NCBI GenBank assembly: GCA_037974665.1 | Contig: CM075778.1 | Coordinates: forward strand, 10,033,001 to 10,097,000 | Origin: Ehretia macrophylla | Taxonomy: Eukaryota; Streptophyta; Magnoliopsida; Boraginales; Ehretiaceae | DNA: 64,000 nucleotides | Direction of reading: 5' to 3' | Shown here: piece by piece, positions 1-11,717 of the stretch | Layout of the letters: the number at the start of each line of letters is the position of its first letter | Position numbering within the stretch: position 1 is the stretch's first letter | The notes under the pieces: model-generated | Seen by the model: only the letters and a program-made list of their open reading frames with translations | What the model was told of the DNA's origin: nothing | The model's database searches: none | Translations under genes and position numbers: made by a program

Positions 1-289
1 AGGTATTCAAATGAAAAATGCTAAAGGTCTGTAGTTGGTAACGTATATTGTGTCATTATTCTGCCTCTTTGTTTATATATTGTGACTTCCCTAATTTTGG
101 TTTTGACAAATTTAAATTTGGTTTCGCGGACGCTATCTTAGTTATCTATCACTTATTAGTTAAAAGCTAACTCGACTAAATTTTTTGAGCTACATCTATC
201 AAGACAAGTCTATTTCCTCCTTGTTAACCACCCAAACCTTGTGTGTTTAAGAGATAGGGGACCTTAAGGGTTTATTTCCAACTTTATAG
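1..289. other. Intergenic sequence, no gene seen
   Basis: AT-rich sequence with no open frame or recognisable domain. It runs directly into the tandem repeat that starts near 290. Confidence 0.5.
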
Positions 290-556
290 AACAGTAAGGA
301 TTTAATTGAAATCTTTTCAAAACATTGAGGACTTATTTGAAACATTTTTAAAATATTGAGGACTTATTTGAAACATTTTTAAAATATTGAGGACCTATTT
401 GAAACATTTTTAAAACATTGAGGACCTATTTGAAATATTGAGGACTTATTTGAAACATTTTTAAAACATTGAGGACTTATTTAAATTTTTTTTAAAACAT
501 TGAAAACTCAAATGAAACTTTTTCAAAACATTGAGGACTAAATTAAACTTTTATTG
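290..556. repeat. Degenerate tandem repeat, about 30-37 bp unit
   Basis: The phrase gaggacttatttgaaac followed by atttttaaaa recurs five to six times with small changes (gaggacctatttg, gaggactaaatt). It is non-coding. Similar 'ggactaaatt' phrases occur again near 640-740 and in the TIR elements at 44.3-45.2 kb, so the array may be an expanded internal part of the same repeat family. Confidence 0.7.
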
Positions 557-760
557 TTATATTCCAAAATTGCCCCTGAGACCGTGGTCACGTGACCAAC
601 TTTCTGTTAAATTTAACCCTTATTTAACAGAAGGGACCAAATTGAGATTTTTTTGCAAACAATAGGGATTAAATTGAGACAAATAAAATAATATGGACTA
701 AACTGAGACAAAATGGTAACAATATGGACTATTTGTGAAATTTGCCTAACCAAAATCAAG
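557..760. repeat. End of a TIR-type repeat with a G-box palindrome
   Basis: The stretch ending in ggactatttgtgaaatttgcct is close to the terminal repeats of the two elements at 44307-45162, read in the same sense as their right ends. It contains the perfect 12-bp palindrome ggtcacgtgacc (586-597), centred on a CACGTG core. The matching left end was not located, so the element limits are uncertain. Confidence 0.4.
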
Positions 761-804
761 TGAAAATGTTTATATTATTCATGCAACTGAAACCAAGTTG
801 CAAG

Positions 805-2263
805 TGTTGGGAATTGTGTATGGTATTTTAAAAACTTTAATTAAATAAACGCAGCGGAAAAATTAATACACATGTATCACGTTCATGGTTATTTACGTAG
901 ATTACATACATGCATAATTAATCAAATTAAATACGCATAATAGATTTAGGATTACTTTTGAAGATGTCGAATCCGTTGTAGAATATGACAGCTCCCCAAT
1001 TATGAAGCCTCCAAAAGCATCCACACAAAATTCGCACCCTTAATTGGATTTCACCCCACTAGGTTTTCTAGAGAAATCCTACATATTATTCTTACTATGA
1101 TTTTTGTACTAGTTAAATTTGTGTCAGAATATCACAATATATAGGAGGCATATATGACCTAGGGCCACAAATAGTCCAGTCTTAAACATACTAGTTTTGG
1201 ACTTCACAATAACTAGATCAATAACAAGTTACTAAGAACCCAATTGAATTAATATTTGGACGATCTTAAAATTAATTTAGTCTTTTCTCTAATACAATTA
1301 TTTTGTAAATTCTTTTTGTGTGTGACTTCTCGGGTTCATAATTATTTGGCAGCGAAATTAATCCAATTAATATTTAATTAGAACTCTTCTAATTTAATTT
1401 TCGTAAGTCGTGAGTGATACCTAGTAGTATATTACGACTACCCAACTAATGATGAAATGTAAATATACGAACCCTAAGGAATTATTATGCAATCAATTTC
1501 TTCTGTCTAAATTATCCCGATTGTGCCAGAGTCATGGATAGGGTCGTCAAATTCTGTTACTCAATCATATGCCCAAATCTATTTAATCAGTCGCTTGTGA
1601 ATAATCTGTGGAACGACTTCTACTATTCTACCTTGGCCAATGATTTATAGTTACTCGATTAATAGATCGCATAGGATCCCTAATTGACAAATTCTATATC
1701 TACACACATCTATCTTCATGCCATAATAGATCATAACCACTGTGTACATTATTCAATCCTTGGTGAATACTAGTTTTATTGCACCATCAAATTACAGTAT
1801 CCCTAACACAAAATAACCGTGGTGTCTCAGATCTAAAGAATAATTGCACTATTACACTATACAATGAATTATTGACCATTCCATGTAATTCGCTGTATTA
1901 GCAGTCATGTTCAGTCACTTGTTCTCAACAAACACTTATACATCTACCCTTACGATATGAGATTAATCACCCAAACCAATATTCTCATATTAATTGGATG
2001 GTAGACTGTAATCCGATCTTTCTGGATAAACTAACGCCCAATTAATTTATCCTATGATCGGAGACTACTTTTAGAATATATTTATGAATATAGATTCTAT
2101 CACTCATATTCTTCCTCTTAAGGATATAATCTATAAATATTATTTTAAGAACTTTTATTTAAATCGTTAATCGCATTAATGATATTTAAATAAATTGCCC
2201 ACATTAAATAAATAATATAATTATTATGTCCTAAAATTGACTTTTAGGGCATATAATCCAACA
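805..2263 (-). mobile_element. Solo Ty1/copia-type LTR (1459 bp)
   Basis: The segment starts tgttgg and ends ccaaca, which are perfect terminal inverted repeats. It is flanked by gcaag (800-804) and tcaag (2264-2268), a 5-bp target duplication with one mismatch. On the minus strand it begins with a phrase containing attatatgccctaaaagtc and ends with one containing ccgctgcg and attcccaaca, an arrangement I associate with copia LTRs; that orientation is an inference. There is no primer site or internal region beside it, so it is a solo LTR left by LTR-LTR recombination. No ORF inside. Confidence 0.75.
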
Positions 2264-2337
2264 TCAAGATACATGGGGATATAACACGGCTATCTTTTAT
2301 AATGTCTCTACTTCTAAAAGTATAAATAGCATAAAAA

Positions 2338-2610
2338 CTTGTTTGATTTTTATTTTTTTAGATTGAATAAGAACCGTGAAAGCTTGTTCGAATGATCCTT
2401 TACATCTTCGGAATGTGAAACTAGTGCTCATAGCGACATTGTGTTTTGATCTTTAGAATGTAAACCAATGTCCATAGACCTTCAGAATGTAAAAGCTTGT
2501 TTGACTTTAATTTTTAGAACAAACATGAACCGTGAAAGCATGAAAACGATCCTTTGAACCTTTGAAATGTATTGAAACTAGTGTTCATGGCAATATTGCT
2601 TTCGATTCTT
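2338..2610. repeat. Imperfect direct repeat pair (about 110 bp, spacing about 155 bp)
   Basis: Two diverged copies share gaaccgtgaaagc, a gatccttt block, and gaaactagtg followed by tcat. The first copy is about 2338-2450 and the second about 2494-2610. No coding content. Confidence 0.5.
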
Positions 2611-3095
2611 CAATATTGGTTCCTCATATCGTTATTAGGCAAAATTCATGAAGTATTGAATTGTTCACCTATCAATTGAGAGAATAAGCTAGGTTTAGAC
2701 CAAAGATTAATGAACATGGGAAATAATTTACCAAGTTCAAAAGAAGGGAAAAAGATAAAAATAAATTATTGAAATACTTATCACAAACTACTTAGTACGT
2801 AGCCAATTGTGAAACTTTAATGAATTATATAAAGCTTGTTCATGGTAGGAAGATAATGATTTGCCACAATAAGGTTTTTCAGAAGTTATTGTGAAAGGAT
2901 AAATCCCTCCATTGTTTAGCCATTGTAGTTTTTGAATTTTTATAGATAATTTTTGAAAATTTAATCCTATAAGTAAAACATAAAAAAACATAGAATCCAA
3001 TATTAATTGCATTTAATCCATCATAGACGAGGCTAAAAAATGCATACTTTTAAACACAAAAGAATTATAATTTCCACGGTATAAATTACTAGAGA

Positions 3096-3200
3096 TTCAT
3101 GAGTAGTCTAATGGTGAGCTATTTCCCGTGATAGTTGGGAGACCAGAATTTGAATCTCACAAAGATGGGGGTAGGGAAAAAAGAAAAGAAAAGAAAAACC
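3096..3200 (+). mobile_element. SINE-like tRNA-derived fragment
   Basis: A pol III A-box-like stretch (tagtctaatggtgagc) is followed about 33 bp later by a B-box-like stretch (agaatttgaatct). A g/a-rich tail with repeated aaaag follows. This is the layout of a tRNA-derived SINE head. No convincing target duplication was found, so it may be truncated or a decayed tRNA-like sequence. Confidence 0.4.
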
Positions 3201-3249
3201 AATTAACGTGGCTATTTGAATGAGACAAGGAATGGAATGTGATGAACTT

Positions 3250-3545
3250 ATCAAGGAGTATGCCATACTTGGTATGCTCCAGGAATGAATATAAGAATGA
3301 ATATATTGATTTCAAGCTTATATGTCATACTTGGTATGCTATTTTTTTACTTGATATGCTCTTGAAATGAATATAAGAATGAATATATTGATTTCAAATC
3401 ATTATCTTAGTCAGAGTATAAAAGAGTATGTCATACTTGATATGCTCTAAGAATGAATATTTTGATTTCAAACCCATATGTCATATTTGGTATGCTCTTG
3501 AAATGAATATAAGAATAAATATATTGATTTCAAGTCCATTTTCTT
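3250..3545. repeat. Direct repeats with tcatacttggtatgct
   Basis: About four copies of a 70-100 bp unit: atgtcatacttggtatgctc, then aatgaatataagaatgaata, then attgatttcaa. The core atacttggtat is itself a near-palindrome (ataccaagtat is its reverse complement). No gene. Confidence 0.55.
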
Positions 3546-3596
3546 AGTTAGAGTGGTATTGGGAATGACATTTATAAAATGTCAGGATTGTCCTTT

Positions 3597-3665
3597 TGCT
3601 ATTATTAATAATATGTATATTTATTATTATTATTATAGTTGTTGATGTTGTTGTTGTTGTTATAT
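3597..3665. repeat. Trinucleotide microsatellites (att/tta and gtt)
   Basis: A short (tta)n run is followed by gttgatgttgttgttgttgtt. The rest of 3546-3799 shows no gene or other clear structure. Confidence 0.6.
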
Positions 3666-3804
3666 GAATGTCAACTTATTTGGAGATTGTCTAGTAATCA
3701 CTTTTCGTTGAAAACTAGTAACACATGAAAATTTTGATAAGTACCCAAGTGAATTTTCAAGAATTCTTCTAGTCATTGTTGCACCATGTGACTAAAGTGA
3801 TCAT

Positions 3805-3983
3805 TGTTAACATTTTTTGTAAATAAGAAAAGGAAAATCTTAGGTCAAAGCTTAACTTTAGGCCAGAGTCACTCAATTACCTAAATAATGAATATTCTTT
3901 CCCATAATTCTTGTTGTAACTCTCTTTATATATTTGTATTACACAATCAATGGAAAATAACCTTTTATGGCCATTACTTTACA
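3805..3983 (+). repeat. 5' LTR of copia D (179 bp)
   Basis: It matches 32204-32382 over its full length with scattered substitutions. It starts tgttaac and ends tttaca, directly before the primer site. Confidence 0.85.
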
Positions 3984-3995
3984 TGGTATCAGAGC
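3984..3995 (+). other. Primer binding site of copia D (tRNA-iMet type)
   Basis: tggtatcagagc follows immediately after the LTR. This is the standard plant copia site complementary to the 3' end of initiator methionine tRNA. Confidence 0.85.
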
Positions 3996-3999
3996 TCCA

Positions 4000-5567
4000 A
4001 TAATGTCACCAAGCTCCAATAATGTCACCCATACCCTGTTGAATGGTCCACTATTTGCCACTCCTTCAAACCTGTCGTCTTTCACTCATGATCAGTATCA
4101 ACAGCTTCTTACATTGCTCAACAATGGTACATCATCCCCTATGGTCAACGCCACAGGTATTACTTTCTCTCTTCCCTTTTCGGTTGTCGCTTGCTCATTA
4201 CCATATGGTCTCTTCATCTGATGCTTTCTTATGCTCTTCTACCAGTCATCATCTGCCAATAAATTTGCCCAATGGCAATTTTGTTCCCATCTCTTCTTCA
4301 GGTTCCATCTCTCTTCCCAATATTACTTTAGATAATGTTTTTCACTTTCCCAATTTCAATGTAAATTTAATGTCTGTTAGCAAGTTGATTAAATCTCCCA
4401 ACTGCTCTGCAACTTTCTTTCCCAATTTCTATGTTTTTCATGACCTTGCAACAAAGAAGATGATTGGTTCAAGTAAAAAGGTTCGTGGGCTCTACCTTTT
4501 CACTGTCCTCTACTTTACCCTCCTCGCCCTAGGCTACTCTTGTGCAAGTCTCACCATCCATTTGGCATCAACGACTCGGTCATCCTTCATTTCATCGGAC
4601 TTATCATCTATCTTTTTTAGACAATTCTATAACTTTTGATTCAGATTTTATTTGTGAACATTGTCATTTAGAGAAACAAACTCGCAACTCTTTTACAATA
4701 GTTTCAGTTCATCTAAAAATATTTTTGAATTAATATATTATGACATATGGGGTCCTCATTCTACCCTTTCTCATTCTGGTGCTATTTATTTTTAACTGTT
4801 GTTGATGATTTTTCTAGATGCACTTGGGTCTATTTGATGCACAATAAGTCAGACACATGCAATTTATTAATTTATTTTTTCAATATGGTTCATACTCAAT
4901 TTAATCGTTCAATCAAACACCTGCGTAGTGACAATGGAGCTGAATTCTTCTCTCACCAATTTTTCTCCTTCTTACGTGACAAAGGTATCATTCATCAACA
5001 TAGTTGTGTTTCCACCCCACTGCAGAATGGGGTTTCCGAACTCAAACAATAGCATATCCTTGATGTCGCATCCGCTTTTGCTTCCATGCCTCCCTTTTAC
5101 TTCGCTTTTTGGGTTATTGCATTTTGATTGCCGCCTACCTCATCAACCACATGCCCACCTCGACTCTTTTCGGAAAAACCCCCTATGAGATATTCCTTAA
5201 ACATCCTCCTCTTTATTCTCATCTTTGCGTCTTTGGTTGTCTCCGCTTCACTAAGAATATGGATCCTAAACACAAATTTGATTTACAAGCACATCGATTT
5301 GTTTTCATTGGCTACCCGTTTGGACAAAAAGCTTACCATTTTTATGACATGGACTCCAAAGTCATTTTCTCCAGTCGTGATGTCGTATTCCATGAGCACA
5401 TATTTCCCTTTGCTAATCACCCCACTTCCCTTCCAAATTCAACCCCTGTTCTCCTTGTCCCTATCCCCGACACAACCCATATACTTACGCAAAACTCACT
5501 TGTATCACTCCCAGTTCATGAGGATACTATCACTCAACCCCGACGTTTTACCTGCTCCCGAAATGCA
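4000..5567 (+). pseudogene. Copia D pol remnant: protease end, GAG-pre-integrase, integrase
   Basis: Frames change several times, so no single ORF survives. Readable in order are: a protease-to-GAG-pre-integrase segment ending LMSVSKL (near 4370-4390); a zinc-binding integrase N-terminus with WHQRLGHPS and CEHCHLEKQ (about 4560-4680); an integrase core with FLTVVDDFSR and LRSDNGAEF (about 4790-4950); and the post-core region with FGCLRF and FVFIGYPFGQKAY (about 5240-5340). The gag region is almost absent: the primer site is followed after only about 100 bp by the gag C-terminal phrase DQYQQLL. The sequence stops at 5567-5572, where element A inserted, and resumes at 29859. Confidence 0.85.
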
Positions 5568-5572
5568 CCTAT

Positions 5573-6620
5573 TGATCGCGTCATTTTATGATAAAAAATA
5601 AGAGTAATAAATTTAGTACAGTTTTACCTATGATTACCACATAGATGTGGGGAGTCTAGAGTCAATCTAAGGAGATTAAGGTTAACGATTTCAATTAAGA
5701 ATATAGTTTATATTTAGATTGACTTCCAAGTCACGCTAAAATTTGTTTAAGTCCAATAGTCCACAAGTGTATCCAAAAGTTTTGGTAAATAAACAAAATT
5801 AATTAATGTAGTTTAAGAGTGGTTAATTTAGTATAGTGGATCCATGATTGAAATGATAAATTCAATAAGAATATTTAAGTATAATACTATGGATTTAAAT
5901 TAAAAGTTAAATCCTTCAGAAATCGGGCATAAAGCTCCCACTCTGAGTTGGCCTTGAAGATATAAGTGACGAGTTAATGGACTATCAAGAATACTTTATC
6001 ATGTCACCAACGATAAAATATCTTGAAGTCACAATTAATCTTTCACTTACGTAACTCGGAGGTGTTGGTACAACTAAACTATATTCGTCCGAGGTAGTCT
6101 CATATTGTCACTGGTTTACAAAACCAAGCATATATGTATTCTCGATTAATCATAATATAACTACAAGTATACGTATAATTAATTGAATAATACTCAATAA
6201 TTAAAGAATACGAGATTTGAATTAATATGAATCTAAATATATACAAGAATACCCTCACTTATTTATCATTCCAAAAATACGGGTCTAACGTGGCATATTG
6301 AAAGTTAAAAAACAGGAAATTGAATCAAGAATAAAAATTACCGAATTTAGGCGTGCCTTGATTTGTCCGGCTCGATTTTCTCAAAAGTTATGGTGTTAAT
6401 TTGTAAGCCCGACCCTTATTTTAGGACATTTACTAAACTAAACTAACTTACTCCTAAACTAACAAAACTGTCGACAATAACTATAAAACGAAATACATAA
6501 AACTAATCAAATTCTGGTGTGTTTTTGGAACAACATTTTGGCATAGGCAAAGTGTCGGCACCGCACACGCGCTGGGTATCGCACGCACGCGCGGTGCCTT
6601 AGTACTGAATTCTTTCAGCG
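5573..6620 (-). repeat. 3' LTR of element A, truncated
   Basis: It is similar to 28399-29453 from tgatcgc onward, including the blocks aaatttagtac, attaccacatag and ccttcagaaatcgggc. Similarity fades around 6605-6635. The sequence then switches to material that matches E2 near 13870, so the last 400 bp of the LTR, the purine tract and about 500 bp of interior were lost in one deletion. Confidence 0.8.
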
Positions 6621-6879
6621 TATGCTAACAGGATTTGATTGATAGCTTTTTCATAACAAAAATGCTCGAAAATGATTAGAAGAAAGTATTTTTTATGTGT
6701 TTCTTTTCTGCTTCTGTTTGGTAAATCAATACTTTGGATATTTGAATGATGTTGAGTGAGTCATCTATACATATTTTTTTTCTTTTTTTTAATATATATA
6801 TATTTTTCAAGAGAGTACATCGACTTAGAATAATAAGTCAAATTTTAATAAAACATAACATCTCACATTGAAAATACTC

Positions 6880-8781
6880 TGATGTGATCAATTGTGTGTG
6901 TAAAATCGGTGTTAAACGACCAAGTTTTAATAACCCGCAAGTGCACGGATCTTTGCAGTGTAGTGTGCTATAAGTGCGGAATCGTACCACAGGGAAACGC
7001 GTTAGCAAGTTGGTGAAATAGTGTGTGAAAGTGTTAAAAGTGGAAGTGTAACAATTTATACAGGGCGGTTGGTTATACTACAACTAAATTAAACTAACTA
7101 AATATGAATACGAGGGGTAGTGATCTAGGGGATTGAATATGTAAATGAGACAATTAATCTAGGCTCGGTATTCAAGATTATTTGATTTAATGCAAGGGTT
7201 AAGCTACAAGTATTTAACCTAGTCAATTAACTTAGCTTATTAAAATCCCAATTACTAACTCTGATGTAGGTGTTGTGCCATCTACGAGCATTGGAGCCAT
7301 AGTATGGAACTGTCATTGCAACCTGGTATAAAAGGTATGTTTCGACTAAGAAATCAACTTCTCCTTACTTGGACTAGAACTATGGTCTATTTAAAAGCAT
7401 TACCTATAGTTCATGGAATCTAAAGTTGTCAAGCTATTTTTGATTCACTATTAAAGCAGGGATACATGGTACGAAAGTAAAGCAATCATAATATCTACTA
7501 AAAAATATTACATTATGAAAGACAATATTTAATAGTAAAACAATCATACATCTACTGAAAAGCATTACGTATGAAAAATATTACTGAATTAAAACAAGCC
7601 ATGTATTGCATTTAAAGCGTATAATGTGAATCCGAAATCGTATATTAAAAGACTAACATTTACAATATTCTCCCCTATATATCAATCTACTCAGACATAA
7701 TTGAATACGAATTCTATAAATAAAAAAGAGTCAAGAAAGGCTCCCCCATATTGACGAACGCATATTTCTGATCGCGAAAATTTAAGTAGAGGTCCGACGC
7801 AAAGTAGTTATTCGGGCGGAGCTAATTTTCCCCGAATAAGAACTACTAGAGATGAGTTTTCCCGAATAAGAGCTTTCCTATTAAAAGCTATTCGGGCAGA
7901 ACCTTCCCCGGATAATAACTACTTGGGTCGGACTTCCCCCTAATAGTAGCTATGCGGACAAAATTTCCCCGAATAAGAACTACATAGGTGGGATTTTTCC
8001 CGTATCTTACTAATTAATTAAATACAACTACGACTAAAAACTATATAGAATTAACCCAATAATTGATTAAAAATAACCAAAATCCAAAATTAATTAAACA
8101 AATTCGTAGGGAGGGGGCTATTTATAGGCACATTATTAGAGGCGCGCTCGAGCGCGCTTCTGTGCGGTCCGTTGAATGCCTGACACGTGGCGACTTCCGG
8201 ATGATTCCTGGGGCACGCTCGAGCTCCAGTTTAGTGCGCTCGAGTGCCATTCTACTCCAACGTTGAATTTGCGACAAGTGTTTTCTTCCGAAACATTGTG
8301 GAATTTTCTGCATGGGGCGCTCGAGCGCCTGTTTGTTAACTTTTTAGCTCCGTTTGTTGACTTTTGATCGAGCATTGATCGAGGTATTTTCGGACTAATT
8401 TGAGCATTTCGAGTCTGATTACGCACTAGTTTCGGCCAAATTCTATCTCTGCGAACTCCATTCTTCCACTGGTTTGCGTGATTTCCCCCTTCTTTACTTC
8501 TTGACTTGTATATGGATCGTTTCGGGTCTTATTTCACTGTTTTGATCCTCCAAACGATAGAATTTGGCTAAAATCACGCTGTGCGCAAAATTCTTGCGTT
8601 TTGCTCAGAAGGCCGTTTCTACCTAAAAAAGTGATAAGATTAGTCAAAAACATATATTGGTCACTATTCAAGATCATGCTACATTGCATCAAAAGTATAA
8701 AAGTGTTGCATTTATTCCTAAGTTAAGATGCAAATGTAGTACAAAAACAAAGGTTTGAATGCTGCAAATACAGTTACATCA
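6880..8781 (-). mobile_element. Solo LTR B (1902 bp), Athila/Tat-like
   Basis: It starts tgatgt and ends acatca. The perfect TSD tactc lies at 6875-6879 and 8782-8786, and the flanking A sequence is continuous when B is removed (compare 14070-14110 in E2). A TATA sequence on the minus strand gives the orientation. It contains four CTCGAG palindromes and no ORF of note. The LTR style resembles those of A and E2, but it is a distinct family. Confidence 0.85.
8118..8357 (-). promoter_or_regulatory. Predicted promoter of solo LTR B: TATA box with CTCGAG palindromes
   Basis: The minus strand reads ctataaatag at 8127-8118. Upstream of it (higher coordinates) lie gcgcgctcgagcgcgc (8142-8157, a perfect 16-bp palindrome), CTCGAG cores at 8218-8223 and 8239-8244, ggcgctcgagcgcc (8316-8329, perfect) and a W-box-like ttgact near 8350. 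The positions fit a U3 enhancer. Function is inferred. Confidence 0.5.
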
Positions 8782-8786
8782 TACTC

Positions 8787-10440
8787 CAATCTAACTCTCT
8801 TATGATAATTAATCAAAAATCTCTAATTAAGTCATGTGACGCTGTCGAGACAAAACAACAATTAAGGAGGTTTCAATAGTAAAAATCCCTAGATACAAAC
8901 TCAACTCTAGTGGCTTATCATTTTTTTGTTCAATCCTCACAATTAATTCAAGTGTTTTATCAAAATCCATCCATATTTCAACAATTAACTACTCAATTTT
9001 TATTATCATGAATAAATGAAGTATGAAATAGAAATTCAAAAATTTAAAAATTTTGAAAATTTTTAGCAGGTGATATCGACTATTTTCTCTTTCTCAAACC
9101 CGAGCCTTACATTTCCCTTAATATAAGAAAATAATGTAATGCATTGCAAAGTAAAAAGATAAATACAACATGATAAAAATTTCAAGCATTGTTCCTCATT
9201 TGATTCTAAAACAAGAGTTGTCATTCAAAGCTCCAAATACCAATATATATCGTGAGGATAAAATAAAAATTAGACACAACAAAATTTTTATAAAAAAAAA
9301 AATCCTAAACTCAATTATACAATTGGATTTTTTGTAAGAACTGTATTTTTTTTGAGTTTTTTTTTAACTTTTTTTTTAAAATCAAAGAAAATTTAAATTC
9401 ATCAAAACCACACAAATCAAAATAAATATACTTTTTTTTTGCAAAATCCAAAAATAATCAAAACCCTTTTTTTAATATTTTAATTTCTAAAAAAAAATAA
9501 TACAAAGTAATAAATTCAAACCCAAGCCACACAAATTTTTTTTTTCAAAATAAAATGAAAAACCTCATATTCTTCCATAAACACCTCCATCATCCTTGAT
9601 TAGTTTCTCCTTCGTTTTTAGCATCGCGAGTTTTTTGGATATTGTTCTTTTTTAACAAAATAGAAATTCACATCTCAAACCTCAACAATTCTTCATCAGC
9701 CTATACTACTAAGAAAATGAGAAATAAAATCAAGCTCATCATCTTCTTCAAACATATTTTTATTTTTTTGCATTTTTAATTTTTTTTTAATTTTTGGGTT
9801 TAATAAAGAAAATAAACAAAATAAAACTCATCATCTTCTTTTTGTTCAAACCATACAACCAGACCCATTTTAAACAACATCCAAAACAAAATAATACCAT
9901 GAAAATCAAAATTTGAAGTAGAAGAATACACCAAGTAATGAAGAAAATTTAGACTAATTATACAAATACTTAGAAATATCAAATTATACAATAATCCAAT
10001 GTACACATTAAATAAATAAAATTAAGAATAGGCACACGATAATTTATTTCAATTCAAAAAAAATGAAACATTACATTCAAATCAAAAATTACAATAACAA
10101 AATACTCATAACTCATAAATTTCATTCCACAACCACACATGTAAAATCCTTCAACATCTCTTTCTATTGATTTATCATACGCTCAATCATGACAGGAAAA
10201 AAAACTAACAACAAAAAAATGACAATGCAACTCCAAATGGTGAACACTATAAGTGAGATTTGATCATTAGTGAGAGGCTCGAACACCACCAATTTTAAAT
10301 GATTTGAATTTTTTTTTAGAGAGAAGAGGGAGGCGGCGATGAAGAAGAAGAAGAAGAAAATGAGGGGAAGAAAAAAATGGATGGGGTTGTGGCAAAGAAG
10401 AGAAGAAGGAGAAGAATAAGATGAAGGGAAAAGGGGTAGG
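8787..10440 (-). other. Internal non-coding part of element A
   Basis: AT-rich with long A and T runs. Stretches at 8787-9260 match E2 at 14090-14530, for example aaccatatttcaacaattaa-like and taatgcaaagtaaaaag-like blocks. The end is a purine-rich gaagaagaag stretch (10315-10440). No supportable ORF. Solo LTR C is inserted at 10441. Confidence 0.65.
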
Positions 10441-11717
10441 TGTGACGCCCAAGAACTTCACCGTACACATTTTAACTGTTGCATCCACTATTTACGCATC
10501 TTTACTGTGCATTACTTGTTGCTTTATGTTGTTACTATTCATTGCATTTTTCAACCACTTAATTACTTCGAAATATTAATTTTCTTAAATCATATTAATT
10601 GTTTTAGGAATGAGAAAAATTTGCGTTTGAGCTAAATGCATTAGGAGCCTTCGTTTAGAAAATGATTTGTTGAAACTAATGAATAGTATTACGTGACTTA
10701 ACTAAGTGTTTTAATTAGCTAACAACCTTAGACTCGTTTTAAAGCTAGTTAGACTCATTTTAATAGCCCATATATGCACCCAACATGACCCACCCTAATA
10801 TATGCTCAATATAACAACTTAAGCTCATAACTAGCAAAACAAAAACAAAAAAAAAGTATGCAGAAATTACTGTAGCAAATCCGACCAGCCCTTTGTGCAT
10901 CCAAGAAGGAATTTTTGCTCACCAAATCTTCAAACCAAGCCAAGCAAAGCTAGGAGCAAGTAGTTTAGGGTGTTTTCTAGCCTCCCGAGAGTTCCTACGC
11001 GCATTGGTGAGGGTTTTCATGCTTGTTTGTGCATTCTAAAATTGTTGCTCAATTCTTGAATTCTTAGATTTGTTATCAAATGCTATTGCAATTCTCAAAT
11101 ATGCTTATGTATGTTGTATATAGGTAGTAGAGACCTAATTTATGCAATTGTTTCATAGTTTAAACAGTTGAAATTGCTTGTTGATCGTAGGGCATGAATA
11201 GTGACAGGAAAACTAGCGTTTTGTGTAATCGGACCTTATAGCTTGAATTAATGGTTCTAATAGGTGCTTTAGATGTTAATGAAAGTAGTGTAAAGGCCCC
11301 GTAGGGTTTAATTGCTCACAACTTAGCAAAAGAATGAAATAGTCGACTTTTAGAAAGAGGTTTCGGGGTTATCGCGAATCCGGGTTGAATTGGCCTTCAC
11401 TTTTGGTGTCCCTAGGCTAAGTAGACCCTAATTATGCTTTGCTAGCTTCCGTTTGAGCCTTGAGTGAGGTACGTGTAGTACAAAGCCAAAAGAGGGCATT
11501 TGGGGCTTTCAGGCTAAATGCGAGTAATTGCGTGACTTTGAGTGTCCTAAGGGTGCCTAAGGGGTTAACTAGGAGCATGGTATAGGCCGCTTGCTAATCT
11601 AGAACAATCACATGAGTTTGGAAGGAAAACGGGTTGTATTGCAAAGGGTTTAAAGCAGGAATTCGAATTTCTCACACTTCTAAGACCTTGGCATGACTCC
11701 TTGTGTGCTTAAATGTG

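Noticed and set aside
290..556. CRISPR-like array
   Set aside because: The repeats are contiguous and degenerate with no unique spacers, in a plant nuclear context.
8063..8426. Overlapping open frames on both strands in solo LTR B
   Set aside because: They are produced by the GC-rich palindromic block, which is open in several frames by symmetry.
10267..10488. 73-codon minus-strand frame at the edge of element A and LTR C
   Set aside because: It spans the insertion junction of C and is mostly a purine repeat read on the opposite strand.
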